A stretch of 34,614 nt of DNA, from contig NZ_JAKJSD010000028.1 in assembly GCF_029029505.1 (NCBI RefSeq), positions 1 to 34,614 on the forward strand, in the 5' to 3' direction. This document shows, piece after piece, positions 15,364 to 24,642 of this stretch (position 1 is the first letter of the stretch; each line of letters opens with the position of its first letter). Source of the DNA: Ancylomarina sp. DW003. Its GTDB lineage: Bacteria > Bacteroidota > Bacteroidia > Bacteroidales > Marinifilaceae. The notes under the pieces are model-generated. The model was not told where the DNA came from, did no database searches, and saw only the letters and a program-made list of their open reading frames with translations. The position numbers were made by a program, and so were the translations under genes.

Positions 15364-16434
15364 CTAATTGTTTTTTATTGGAATACGTACTGTGAAATTT
15401 TCATCTTTCTGTATTTCGATATCTTTACCGATTAGGTGTTGACATCTTCTGGAAAGGTTAACAATGCCATTCCCCGTACTTTGGATAAGTGTTTTTCTAA
15501 GTCTTAATTTATGTGTTACCACCAAATGTTCATCGATGATGTTAACTAATACTTTTAAAGGATTTTCCTCCGATATTTCGTTGTGTTTTATGGCATTTTC
15601 AACCAAAAGTTGAATAGACAAAACAGGTATTGATAAATGGAGATTTCTTTTGTCGATATCGATACTAATTTGAAATTTGTCTCTATATCTGATATGAATC
15701 AAATCGGTATAATTCTTTAAAAATGATAATTCCTCATCTATGCTAACCAAATCTTTTTCCTTACTCTGCAATACATATCGATAAAGCATTGATAAGTTGG
15801 TTACAAAGAGAGTGGCCTTTTCAGGATTAGATCGGATAAGAGAATGAAGGGAATTCAATGAGTTGAATAGGAAATGAGGATTCATCTGGTTTTTAATCTC
15901 ATTCAGTTCGCTTTGTATTTTTTCTCTTTTAAGAATTTCTTTATCGATTTCGTCATGCTTGCTTTTTTGCTTAAGCTTAAATATTTCGACAATTAATAGA
16001 GTCGCACTCATAATAATGAACCAACCAAATGTTATTTTATAAAGTTCTTCCTTGGTTAATAAAATCGAGTCGATGAGAAATTTTCCAGCAATAAAAATAA
16101 ACAAGCTCACTAAGAAAATAATTAGATTTCCTGTAAGTAATATGACAAAGGAACCTGAATTTGAACTTTTTGGGAAAAGCTTAGTTTTACGTATAAGATT
16201 GAAATCAAGAAGGAGCCATGAATAAATTGAGATAAGCAAGAAGCTATATAACCAATTTTTCAAAGTGATTGGGTAGCTTGAATTAATATCCATAGGAATA
16301 AAGCCCATAAGTGTTATTGTACTTTTAAGAACAATAGCAAAAGCGATGATAAAAGCTGCAATAATAAGATCTTTCCTTTTAATTAAAGGTTTGTTAAGAT
16401 TTTTCAAAAGACTCTGGATTTTAGATTTGATCAT
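15364..16434 (-). CDS. LytS/YehU-type sensor histidine kinase
   Basis: 356 residues. Four membrane segments lie at about 23-45, 60-77, 95-121 and 134-151, with little outside the membrane, so the signal is probably sensed within or near the membrane. A short coiled coil follows, then the His_kinase domain (PF06580 type) with NQMNPH187FLFNSLNSL as the phosphorylated histidine, and an ATP-binding part with LVENAIKHN (N box) and a G box near TGNGIVNLSRR. It is the partner of the LytTR regulator directly downstream. Start codon ATG at 16434 is the first reasonable one. Confidence 0.95.
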   Translation of the reverse strand: MIKSKIQSLLKNLNKPLIKRKDLIIAAFIIAFAIVLKSTITLMGFIPMDINSSYPITLKNWLYSFLLISIYSWLLLDFNLIRKTKLFPKSSNSGSFVILLTGNLIIFLVSLFIFIAGKFLIDSILLTKEELYKITFGWFIIMSATLLIVEIFKLKQKSKHDEIDKEILKREKIQSELNEIKNQMNPHFLFNSLNSLHSLIRSNPEKATLFVTNLSMLYRYVLQSKEKDLVSIDEELSFLKNYTDLIHIRYRDKFQISIDIDKRNLHLSIPVLSIQLLVENAIKHNEISEENPLKVLVNIIDEHLVVTHKLRLRKTLIQSTGNGIVNLSRRCQHLIGKDIEIQKDENFTVRIPIKNN

Positions 16435-16664
16435 CCAATTTACAGATTTTTATATTTCTATGAGAATATTATAAGACAAAGGTGAGTGAAAAATGAAAAC
16501 ATTCCAGAAGATTATATTGTCAAGAAGGAAAAATTGAAACTAAACTGTCTTATTCCTCCGGTGAAATGTAATTGTATTATTGAGAACTGAATTTTTAAAA
16601 CTTTGTTTAGAGTTAAGTTTGCTATATATAAAGCCTTTGAGTTTATGCTTCCATTAAGTTTTTC

Positions 16665-16672
16665 TATCTTTG
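16665..16672 (+). promoter_or_regulatory. -7 promoter element for yqgF
   Basis: TATCTTTG is a full match to TAnnTTTG, 26 bases before the TTG start of yqgF. The nearest TTTG (16636-16639) is 25 bases upstream, a little longer than the usual 17-23 spacing. Confidence 0.55.
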
Positions 16673-16698
16673 CCCATCAAATAAAAACGATATAGAGC

Positions 16699-17121
16699 TT
16701 GGCACGACTTTTAGCTATAGATTACGGAAGAAAACGAGTGGGATTAGCTGTGAGCGACCCAATGCAAATTATTGCAAACGGATTGGATACGGTTCATGCC
16801 AAAGATGTTTTGGACTACATTCAGAAATATATGGAGACCGAAGATGTTGAGTGTATTGTGGTGGGGCATCCAAAGCAGTTGAACAATGAGGATAGCGAAT
16901 CAATGAAATATTTGAAACCTTTTCTTGGGCAATTGAAGAAGCGATTCCCGAAAATGCCTATCGAAATGGTTGATGAGCGTTTTACATCTAAGATTGCTTT
17001 TCAATCGATGATTGATGGTGGAATGTCCAAGAAACAAAGACGAAACAAGGAAGTTATCGATAAGATTAGTGCAACCATTATACTACAATCGTATATGGAA
17101 GCAAAAAGAAATATTTTTTAA
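16699..17121 (+). CDS. yqgF: Holliday junction resolvase-like YqgF/RuvX
   Basis: 140 residues, the normal length. Family motifs are all present: [16 protein letters not shown] at the N-terminus with the first catalytic Asp, [16 protein letters not shown] with the second acidic pair, and [13 protein letters not shown] with the third Asp. The protein is a RNase H-fold nuclease involved in 16S rRNA 5' processing and possibly in recombination. The start is TTG at 16699: the next in-frame ATG would remove the essential D-Y-G motif. Peptide deformylase follows 49 bases later. Confidence 0.93.
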   Translation: MARLLAIDYGRKRVGLAVSDPMQIIANGLDTVHAKDVLDYIQKYMETEDVECIVVGHPKQLNNEDSESMKYLKPFLGQLKKRFPKMPIEMVDERFTSKIAFQSMIDGGMSKKQRRNKEVIDKISATIILQSYMEAKRNIF

Positions 17122-17170
17122 TAAATTATCTATCAATTGATTAATTTCAGTTGATTTTAAGTAATAAATA

Positions 17171-17725
17171 ATGATTTTACCCATTACAATATACGGGCAT
17201 CCTGTATTAAGAAAAGTAGCAAAGGATATTGATAAGGATTATCCTGATTTGGAAAAATTTATGGCGGATATGTGGCAAACCATGTATTTTGCTGATGGAG
17301 TTGGTTTGGCAGCTCCACAGGTAGGAAAATCTATCCGCATGTTTGTACTTGATGCATCTACATTTGCTGAAGATGAGCCAGAATTGGAAGGTTTTAAAAA
17401 GATGTTTATTAATGCTCATATTACAGAACGTTCGGGTGATGAGTGGAGCATGTCAGAGGGGTGCTTGAGTATTCCTGGCTTAAACGAAGATGTTAATCGA
17501 CCAGAAACAATCAGAATTGAGTATTACGATGAGAACTGGGAATTTCATGATGAAGAATATTCAGGTTTTGCAGCTCGAATTATTCAACACGAGTACGATC
17601 ATTTAGATGGAATCATGTTTACTGACCATTGTTCACCACTGCGTAAGCGTTTATTAAAATCAAAGCTTACAGGTATTTCTAAGGGTAAATTTAGTGCGAA
17701 ATACCGTTTTAATTTGGCAAAATAA
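17171..17725 (+). CDS. def: Peptide deformylase
   Basis: 184 residues. All three PDF motifs are visible: GVGLAAPQVG (about 43-52), EGCLSIPGL with the metal-binding cysteine, and HEYDHLDG with the two metal-binding histidines and catalytic glutamate. It removes the formyl group from new proteins in the cytoplasm. A terminator follows, so yqgF-def is a likely two-gene unit. Confidence 0.97.
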   Translation: MILPITIYGHPVLRKVAKDIDKDYPDLEKFMADMWQTMYFADGVGLAAPQVGKSIRMFVLDASTFAEDEPELEGFKKMFINAHITERSGDEWSMSEGCLSIPGLNEDVNRPETIRIEYYDENWEFHDEEYSGFAARIIQHEYDHLDGIMFTDHCSPLRKRLLKSKLTGISKGKFSAKYRFNLAK

Positions 17726-17748
17726 TAATCTCTAGATAAAATAAATTA

Positions 17749-17785
17749 AAATCCTCTTACTCTTCTGAGTTTGAGGATTTTTTTT
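17749..17785 (+). terminator. Terminator after def
   Basis: AAATCCTC (17749-17756) pairs with GAGGATTT (17773-17780), with an inner ACTC/GAGT stem, and is followed by TTTTT. Confidence 0.85.
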
Positions 17786-17840
17786 GATCAATTCGTAATG
17801 ATTTACTAACTTATTAGTTCTCTAAATGTAAATTAACGAT

Positions 17841-19883
17841 ATGTACTTCAGAGAATTCTTGCACACTGTTCCTTTTCTTCGCTTATTGATTCCATTAATA
17901 TTTGGAATTGCCTGTGCAGAATATTTTATCGTTGAGAACGCACTCATCTATATTTCCATTTTAATTTCGATACTGGGTTTATTTGTTTTTCAGTTGGCTC
18001 CCTTTTTAAGAAAATCTTATTCCTTTTCTTTTATATATGGCATCTTTATTTTTATACTTTGTTTTAGTGTAGGCTCTGCAAGAATCAAGCAATCGAATGC
18101 AAGTATGCAATTGCATTCAGTTAATTCAATTACTGCCTTTAAGGGGAAAATAAAAATACAGCCCGATGAAAAACCAAAGTCGATAGCTTGTATTTTGCAT
18201 GTTGAAGCAACTAAAATATCGGATAGGTGGAAGAGTGCAAATGCCAATGTCCTATTATATATAGCAAAAGATTCTCTGGCAAAATCTTTATCACAAGGTG
18301 ATGAAATAGTCGTGTCGACAACTTTGTCAAGAGTGAGTAATCATGGAAATCCTAATGAATTCAATTATGCAAGATATTTACAACGAAAATCTATTTTGTA
18401 TTCTACCTACGTAAACAACAGGTCCTGGAAATTGATTGCTAGAAATGAGGCTGTTAATCTTAAAAGTATTGCAATTGGTTGGAGGCAGAAGTTGTTGAGG
18501 ATTTATAAAAGAGTAGGTTTAGAAAATGAACCTTATGAGATTTTGGCAGCGCTAACATTAGGTGCCAGAGATGAAGTTTCAGAAGACGTTCGAACTGTTT
18601 GGTCTGCTGCTGGAGCGACGCATGTGCTAGCCGTTTCTGGCTTGCATGTTGGAATCATATTTGCAGTTATGCAGTTTCTATTGAGTTTTCTTGCAGGATC
18701 TAAGGTTGGACGATTTGTAAGAGGGTTTTTGCTTATTGTCAGTCTGTGGGGATATGCATTATTAACTGGATTATCGCCCTCGGTAATGAGAGCTGCGAGT
18801 ATGTTTTCGATTCTTGCCATTGCTCTTATTATAAATCGAAAAGGAACCATTTATAACTCATTGGCGATATCAGCCTGTGCACTTCTCCTGTATGATCCTT
18901 TCGTTTTGTTCGACGTAGGTTTTCAATTTTCATATTTAGCAGTTGTAAGTATTGTTTTTTTTCAGCCTAAACTTGATAAATTATTGCAGATACGTTCTTT
19001 TGTATTAAGGTGGTCTTGGAAATTATTTACCGTTTCGTTGGCTGCACAAATTGGAACGTTTCCATTGGCTATATTTTATTTCCATCAATTTCCATCGTAT
19101 TTCTTTTTATCGAATTTTGTGGTTATTCCTTTTGCTGGTTTATTAATATATGCTTCTGCCTTACTTTTAATTTTTTCGGAGTTAGATGGGCTTGCTAAAG
19201 TCCTTTCTTTTCTCTTGCAGCATTTTGTTGAATTTATTCATTGGCTGATTTATCAAATTCAGAATTTACCAGGTGCTTTGATTGAACAAATTAGTTTTAG
19301 TCCAATCCAAGTTGTTTTAATTTATACTTTAATAACTACGTTGACTATAGCTTTGATCTGGAAAAGGAAATATGCGATTTTTGTAAGCCTGATAATTTTA
19401 ATAAGTTTTAAAATATTAAGCCTTACAAATTTATACTCTAATGAAAATCAAGAGATGGTTGTTTTCAATGCTAATAAACAAACCGTGATTTGTATTAGGG
19501 AAGGTAATTTTGCATTAGTATTATCAGATACAATTCTTAATGAGAAGCAAAAGCAGTATTTAGTATATCCTTATGGCATGCCGAAAGGAGTAAAGCAGTA
19601 TCAATATGATATTTTGAAGAAAAATGATTTGCGTTTTTTTAATGATAAACTGATTGCCATAATAGGAGATGATATATTAAAAGATCAAATTCAGGAACTG
19701 AATGCAGATTATATTATTCTACGTAATAATGCCTTGAGAAAAAGTCAGGAGTTATTGAAAGTTATGCAGGGCGAAATAATTCACGATGCGAGTAATTATA
19801 GAGCAAAGTCTGGTGGATTTAATAAAAATATCTGGGACACACGAAAGTTGGGAGCTTATTGCGTTGATTTGGGAGGAAATTGA
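17841..19883 (+). CDS. comEC: ComEC/Rec2 family DNA-uptake channel, short form
   Basis: 680 residues. An N-terminal membrane pair and DUF4131-like OB domain (about 13-200, with SNHGNPNEFNYARYL) precede the Competence domain, whose signature THVLAVSGLHVG is at 260-271 and whose second signature LTGLSPSVMRA is near 312. About ten membrane segments run to about residue 530. The C-terminal 140 residues do not show the HxHxDH of the metallo-beta-lactamase domain of long ComEC proteins; instead there is a soluble tail (VVFNANKQTVICIREG...). The protein should form the inner-membrane channel for single-stranded DNA in natural transformation. Confidence 0.93.
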   Translation: MYFREFLHTVPFLRLLIPLIFGIACAEYFIVENALIYISILISILGLFVFQLAPFLRKSYSFSFIYGIFIFILCFSVGSARIKQSNASMQLHSVNSITAFKGKIKIQPDEKPKSIACILHVEATKISDRWKSANANVLLYIAKDSLAKSLSQGDEIVVSTTLSRVSNHGNPNEFNYARYLQRKSILYSTYVNNRSWKLIARNEAVNLKSIAIGWRQKLLRIYKRVGLENEPYEILAALTLGARDEVSEDVRTVWSAAGATHVLAVSGLHVGIIFAVMQFLLSFLAGSKVGRFVRGFLLIVSLWGYALLTGLSPSVMRAASMFSILAIALIINRKGTIYNSLAISACALLLYDPFVLFDVGFQFSYLAVVSIVFFQPKLDKLLQIRSFVLRWSWKLFTVSLAAQIGTFPLAIFYFHQFPSYFFLSNFVVIPFAGLLIYASALLLIFSELDGLAKVLSFLLQHFVEFIHWLIYQIQNLPGALIEQISFSPIQVVLIYTLITTLTIALIWKRKYAIFVSLIILISFKILSLTNLYSNENQEMVVFNANKQTVICIREGNFALVLSDTILNEKQKQYLVYPYGMPKGVKQYQYDILKKNDLRFFNDKLIAIIGDDILKDQIQELNADYIILRNNALRKSQELLKVMQGEIIHDASNYRAKSGGFNKNIWDTRKLGAYCVDLGGN

Positions 19884-19924
19884 GTAGGCCTAAAGGTTAG
19901 TTAACCAGATTGTTTCTGTTTGTT

Positions 19925-19960
19925 TGGTTTTGAATGAGCTATTAAAATAGCTTCAAACCA
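19925..19960 (+). terminator. Long hairpin after comEC, possible terminator
   Basis: TGGTTT (19925-19930) pairs with AAACCA (19955-19960) and AGCTATT (19937-19943) with AATAGCT (19946-19952), giving one long interrupted stem. The nearest T run is 15 bases further on (19975-19979), so termination is uncertain. Confidence 0.4.
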
Positions 19961-19984
19961 GTATAATGATATTATTTTTGGGAT

Positions 19985-19997
19985 ATATACTGTATAT
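19985..19997. promoter_or_regulatory. Perfect 13-base palindrome upstream of trkA
   Basis: ATATAC-T-GTATAT lies 93 bases before the trkA start in a stretch with no clear TAnnTTTG. AT-rich palindromes arise by chance, so this is only a candidate operator. Confidence 0.3.
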
Positions 19998-20089
19998 TTA
20001 AATGATATTGTTTTATTTTGCCGATTCGTTTTTGGTCGATTTATATTCAAACTACTCGTTGACCGAAGAAGTTCTAATTAAATACCATT

Positions 20090-21430
20090 ATGAAGATTGT
20101 AATTGCTGGAGCAGGCGCAGTAGGAACTCACCTGGCAAAAATGCTTAGTCATCAAGATCATGATATAATATTGATTGATAGTGATGAAGAGAAATTGAAA
20201 CTTATTGATTCTCACCTGGATTTATTAACCATAGTTGGATCGAGCTCTTCTATAAAGGATCTGAAAGAAGCGAATGTGAAGAAGGCAGATTTATTTATTG
20301 CCGTAACACAATCGGAAGAGACTAATATCACATCAAGTCTACTTGCAAAGAAGCTTGGTGCCAAGCGCACTATTGCTCGTATTAATAATCAAGAATACTT
20401 AGTTCCGGAAAACAAAGATTTTTTAAAAAGTTTAGGGATTGATGAATTTGTATATCCTGAACGTTTGGCAGCTAAAGAAGTAATTAATTACTTATCTCGT
20501 TCTGGTACACGTCAGATGTACGAATTTTCCGGGGGGAAGCTACTTTTATATGGTATAAAGATTAGCAGCAAGTCCGTAATTATGGATAAAACCTTAGCTG
20601 AGGTTTCTAAACTGACAGGTGATGATGATTATAGAGCAGTAGCGATTAAGCGTGATGGTGAAACGATTATTCCTCGTGGTCATAATAGATTCATGCGTGG
20701 CGATTTGGTTTTTGTTATCAGTAAGGCTGAGAGTATCGATAGGGTTATGAACCTGGCTGGCAAACAAAAATATAAGATTAAAAAAGCTATGATTCTTGGT
20801 GGTAGTCGTATTGGTTTTAAAACGGCTAACGAGCTTGAACAAACTCTGGATCTTAAGCTTATTGAAATTGAAAAGAATAAAAGTATAAAACTTGCCGATG
20901 CCTTAGAAAAAACATTGGTAATTAATGGTGATGGTCGCGATTTGGACCTTTTACGTGAAGAAGGGATTCAGAAAATGGATGCTTTTGTAGCCGTAACAGG
21001 TAACTCTGAAACAAATATTTTAGCTTGTCTTCTTGCAAGTAAAATGGGAGTGAAGCGTACTATTGCAGAGGTTGAGAATATTGATTATATCGATTTGGCT
21101 GATAGCATTGGTGTTGGAGCCATGATTAATAAAAAGTTGCTTGCCGCAAGTTATATCTATCGATTTACAATGGATGCTGATGTTCAGCATTGTAAATGGT
21201 TGACTGTTTCAGATGCAGAAGTTATTGAACTTGTAGCTCAATCAAACTCTAAAATTACTCAAGGGAAATTGAAAGATATTGATTTTCCAGAAGACGCTAA
21301 TATTGGGGGTATTATTCGTGGTGATGAAGGTATTATTGCTACTGGTGATACTCAGATTCAAGCAGGTGATCAAGTTGTTGTTTTTACTATGCCTTCAGCA
21401 ATTAAGAAAGTCGAAAAGATTTTTAAATAG
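20090..21430 (+). CDS. trkA: Trk potassium uptake regulatory subunit TrkA
   Basis: 446 residues with the tandem RCK layout. The first Rossmann domain has G7-A-G-A-V-G12 (NAD binding) and the acidic IDSDEEKL at the end of the second strand; a TrkA-C domain lies at about 140-220. The second Rossmann domain starts at about 230 with ILGGSRIG, a GxxxxG form that differs from the first, and the second TrkA-C ends the protein. It is a cytoplasmic gating ring for the TrkH channel. It begins the trkAH operon. Confidence 0.97.
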   Translation: MKIVIAGAGAVGTHLAKMLSHQDHDIILIDSDEEKLKLIDSHLDLLTIVGSSSSIKDLKEANVKKADLFIAVTQSEETNITSSLLAKKLGAKRTIARINNQEYLVPENKDFLKSLGIDEFVYPERLAAKEVINYLSRSGTRQMYEFSGGKLLLYGIKISSKSVIMDKTLAEVSKLTGDDDYRAVAIKRDGETIIPRGHNRFMRGDLVFVISKAESIDRVMNLAGKQKYKIKKAMILGGSRIGFKTANELEQTLDLKLIEIEKNKSIKLADALEKTLVINGDGRDLDLLREEGIQKMDAFVAVTGNSETNILACLLASKMGVKRTIAEVENIDYIDLADSIGVGAMINKKLLAASYIYRFTMDADVQHCKWLTVSDAEVIELVAQSNSKITQGKLKDIDFPEDANIGGIIRGDEGIIATGDTQIQAGDQVVVFTMPSAIKKVEKIFK

Positions 21431-21456
21431 TTGAAGATTCAATTTAAGTTTAAGCT

Positions 21457-22905
21457 GTGATTAGAAAAAAAATAATATTCAACATTCTCGGTAAACTTCT
21501 TGTTGGCGAGAGTGTTTTTCTATTTCTGTCTTTATTGGTTTCTCTTATTTATGGAGAATCAGATACTCATGCATTTCTTTATTCGGCCTTGATAACTTTT
21601 GCAGTTGGCGCATCAAGTTATCTAAGTTCAAAGGGAGTTAAGAAAGATATGGGGAAGCGAGAAGGTTACATTATTGTAAGTCTCGTTTGGGTTGTATTTT
21701 CAATATTTGGATGCTTACCCTATTTGTTTAGTGGATCAATACCTTCGCTTACTGATGCTTTTTTTGAAACCATGTCGGGTTTCACAACCACAGGTTCTTC
21801 TATTCTGAATAATATTGAAGAACTTCCACATGGCATTTTGTTTTGGAGATCCTTAACTCAGTGGCTAGGTGGTATGGGGATAATTGTGATGTTCTTAGCA
21901 ATACTTCCAACCTTAGGTATTGGAGGACGCGAACTTTTTATTGCAGAAGTTCCCGGACCTGCACCCGATAAATTAACACCACGAATTAAAGAAACGGCAC
22001 GTAACCTTTGGGGGCTTTATGCTTCGTTTACTGCAGTTGAATGTGTATTGCTGATGCTTGGAGGCATGTCCTTCTTCGATGCAATAAACCACTCATTAAC
22101 GACTATGGCAACAGGAGGATACTCAACCAAACAAGCTAGTGTTGGTTATTTTGATTCTGCTTATTTGCAATATATTATCATCGTTTTCATGTTTATAGCC
22201 GGAACCAATTTTACCCTTTCATATGGTGTGGTTACCGGCCGATTCCGAAAGGTGTTTAAAGATGAAGAATTTCGTTTTTACTCCTATGTGGTTTTGCTTT
22301 TTACTGCAATTATTGCTGGAGGAATTATTTTAACATCGAATATGGGGTACGAGGAAGCTTTTCGCGATGCTCTCTTTACAGTAGTTTCAATCATAACAAC
22401 AACTGGTTATGCAACTGCAGATTATTTATTGTGGATGCCTTTCCTAGGCATGCTGATTTTTGTATTAATGTTTGTTGGTGGTTCTGCCGGTTCAACAGGA
22501 GGTGGTGTCAAAGTAGTGAGGATTCTTCTTTTGTTTAAGAATAGTTTTTACGAACTAAAAAGATTGATACACCCTAATGCTGTTATTCCAACACGTTATA
22601 ATCAGCGAGTAGTTGATTCAAAAACAGTAACAAATATTCTTGCCTTTTTTGTATTCTATATCATCATATTCATGTTTTCAACTGTATTGATGTCTTTTTG
22701 GAGTGCAGATATCTTTTCAGCTTTAAGTGCTGTTGCTACAACCTTGGGTAATATCGGACCTGGATTTAGCGAAATTGGGCCTATGGAGAATTTCTCTAAG
22801 TTGCCAGATTTTGCAAAATGGTTTTTATCATTCTTAATGCTTTTAGGGCGATTGGAACTTTTTACTGTATTGGTATTATTCTCACCTTCTTTTTGGAAAG
22901 AGTAA
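21457..22905 (+). CDS. trkH: Trk potassium transporter membrane subunit TrkH
   Basis: 482 residues. The four pore loops with their selectivity-filter glycines are visible: TTTGSSI, ATGGYSTK, TTTGYATADY and TLGNIGPG. The start is a GTG codon at 21457 (MIRKKIIFNIL), 26 bases after the trkA stop; there is no ATG that would keep the first membrane helix. It ends SPSFWKE, typical of the family. It carries potassium across the inner membrane under control of TrkA. Confidence 0.97.
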   Translation: MIRKKIIFNILGKLLVGESVFLFLSLLVSLIYGESDTHAFLYSALITFAVGASSYLSSKGVKKDMGKREGYIIVSLVWVVFSIFGCLPYLFSGSIPSLTDAFFETMSGFTTTGSSILNNIEELPHGILFWRSLTQWLGGMGIIVMFLAILPTLGIGGRELFIAEVPGPAPDKLTPRIKETARNLWGLYASFTAVECVLLMLGGMSFFDAINHSLTTMATGGYSTKQASVGYFDSAYLQYIIIVFMFIAGTNFTLSYGVVTGRFRKVFKDEEFRFYSYVVLLFTAIIAGGIILTSNMGYEEAFRDALFTVVSIITTTGYATADYLLWMPFLGMLIFVLMFVGGSAGSTGGGVKVVRILLLFKNSFYELKRLIHPNAVIPTRYNQRVVDSKTVTNILAFFVFYIIIFMFSTVLMSFWSADIFSALSAVATTLGNIGPGFSEIGPMENFSKLPDFAKWFLSFLMLLGRLELFTVLVLFSPSFWKE

Positions 22906-22928
22906 ATTGTTTGAAATATAAAATACAA

Positions 22929-22961
22929 AAAAAAATGCAGCTTCAATGGCTGCATTTTTTG
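22929..22961 (+). terminator. Terminator of the trkAH operon
   Basis: AAAAATGCAGC (22931-22941) pairs perfectly with GCTGCATTTTT (22949-22959) around a seven-base loop and leads into T on both strands. Confidence 0.9.
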
Positions 22962-23319
22962 TGTCTGCTATTCTGAAATCATCTGCATTACTATCATTAA
23001 GTGTTAGAATAAAAAATAAAACAAGTCCTTTCTTGATACTAAAATGTTCTGGCTGATTAAAGTGTAAGCATTATAATCTTATAAGATGCCTTTGGATTTA
23101 TTGTTAGAATATTGAATAACTGTTAGATAAATAGTGCAATTATTGATGCTCACTTATTTTTTTTAACACAAACTTTTAAAAAGTTAGAATTCCCTATTTG
23201 TAATACTCCTAGGTGTTTTAGTATTGCATATATTTTAAAATCAAATTGGTTCTTTTTTAAAAATATTAAAAAGTATTTAAATCTTTGTAAAATAATTGCT
23301 AATATTGTGTTGGAAATTT
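22962..23319. promoter_or_regulatory. AT-rich control region of the ROK regulator gene with three dyads
   Basis: No gene is seen here. Three inverted repeats stand out: ATCTTATAAGAT (23076-23087, perfect), AACTTTT-A-AAAAGTT (23171-23185, perfect) and AATACT/AGTATT (23202-23207 with 23220-23225) enclosing CCTAGG. A near match to the -7 element, AATCTTTG (7 of 8), lies at 23280-23287 without a well spaced TTG. The dyads could be operators for the ROK repressor acting on its own gene and on the susCD operon. Confidence 0.4.
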
Positions 23320-24555
23320 ATGAAAAAACTTGCGAAAATGAATTATTGGAACCCAAAATCATCTGATTCGATGTCAGGACTTGAATTGAAAAAATTTAAG
23401 AGTAAAAAAAGAATATTAAAGCACCTCTATCGTGATGGAGAGTTGTCGAGTGCAGAAATTGGAAAAATTCTAAGATTGAGTGCACCTACAACTTTGGTGT
23501 ATTTGAATGAATTAATTGGGGAAGACTATATTGAGGATAGAGGAAAAGGGAGTTCAATTGGAGGAAGGCGTCCTAATTTATATGGATTAAAAAAGGATTC
23601 AATTTATGTCGTAGGCGTTGATATTACCAGACATCATATTAGCTCATCTGTTTTTAATCATGAGCTGGAAGGTGTTTCAGAAGTTAGAGTTAAGAGTTCT
23701 GATTTAAAAAATGAAACCTCAGTTGAATCGATTCAAAAAGAAATTGAAGCTGTTATTTACGATTCTAAGATCGATTCTAATAAGATTATGGGAATAGGAA
23801 TTACAATGCCAGGTTTAATTGACTCTGAACTAGGTATTAATCATACATATTTGTTTGATGAGGGAAATTCGTTTGTAAGTACGTTACAGGAATATTTTAA
23901 TCGTCCGGTTTTTCTTGAAAATGATGCTAAAGCTAGAACCTTAGCCGAATTCCGTTATGGTGCAGCTAAAGATTATTTGAATGTTTTATACCTGCAAGTT
24001 GATTGGGGTTTGGGGACAGGAATGATTTTTAATGGGAAGCCTTATGGAGGTAATTCTGGTTTTGCAGGAGAGTTTGCTCACATTCTTTTAGAGACAGATG
24101 GCAAATTATGCGCATGTGGAAAAAGAGGATGTTTGGAAACAGTTGCTTCAGGCGATGCATTGATAGAAGATGCCCTTAGTTCTTTGAATGATAATGTTGA
24201 ATCTGCTATTTATAAATATTGTCAAAATGAAGATGCGAAGTTAACACCTCGTAAGATAATTGAATTTGCAAAACAAGGAGATCAGTTCGCCTTATCCCTG
24301 ATTAATAAATTAGGCTTGGCATTAGGAAAAGGCATTTCATACTTGATCCAGATTTTGAATCCGGAATTGATTGTTTTGGGTGGGAGACTATCTATTGATA
24401 ACGAATATTTGGAGATGCCCATAAAACAATCCTTATATAATTATTGTATTCCAAAGCTACGCGAGGATGCAAAAGTAGTACAATCGAAACTCGGCAACCA
24501 AGTTGGAATTCTGGGAGCTGCGGTTGTTGTTATGGAGCAAATATTAGAAAATTGA
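23320..24555 (+). CDS. ROK-family transcriptional repressor (NagC/Mlc-like)
   Basis: 411 residues from the ATG at 23320; a TTG at 23296 and an ATG at 23338 are alternatives. The N-terminus has a winged HTH (KKRILKHLYRDGELSSAEIG, then SAPTTLVYLNELI, then a GGRRPNLYGL wing). The ROK domain follows with GIGITMPGLID, ENDAKARTLAE (catalytic-position Asp kept), and the zinc site GEFAH plus C-x-C-G-x-x-G-C-L-E. The phosphate loop is degenerate (GVDITRHH instead of DIGGT), so it is probably not a kinase. It should bind a sugar or amino sugar and control the adjacent SusCD locus. It is 87 bases from susC on the same strand. Confidence 0.93.
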   Translation: MKKLAKMNYWNPKSSDSMSGLELKKFKSKKRILKHLYRDGELSSAEIGKILRLSAPTTLVYLNELIGEDYIEDRGKGSSIGGRRPNLYGLKKDSIYVVGVDITRHHISSSVFNHELEGVSEVRVKSSDLKNETSVESIQKEIEAVIYDSKIDSNKIMGIGITMPGLIDSELGINHTYLFDEGNSFVSTLQEYFNRPVFLENDAKARTLAEFRYGAAKDYLNVLYLQVDWGLGTGMIFNGKPYGGNSGFAGEFAHILLETDGKLCACGKRGCLETVASGDALIEDALSSLNDNVESAIYKYCQNEDAKLTPRKIIEFAKQGDQFALSLINKLGLALGKGISYLIQILNPELIVLGGRLSIDNEYLEMPIKQSLYNYCIPKLREDAKVVQSKLGNQVGILGAAVVVMEQILEN

Positions 24556-24642
24556 AATGTGCACTTTCAATTACCTAAATGCAACTAAACTTACGCCATA
24601 TTTTCGATTATAATTAATGACTAACCGTTAAATTCTAAATTT

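Noticed and set aside
23296-23319. TTG start extending the ROK regulator by eight residues
   Set aside because: The added residues (MLILCWKF) are not part of the HTH, and an ATG follows at 23320.
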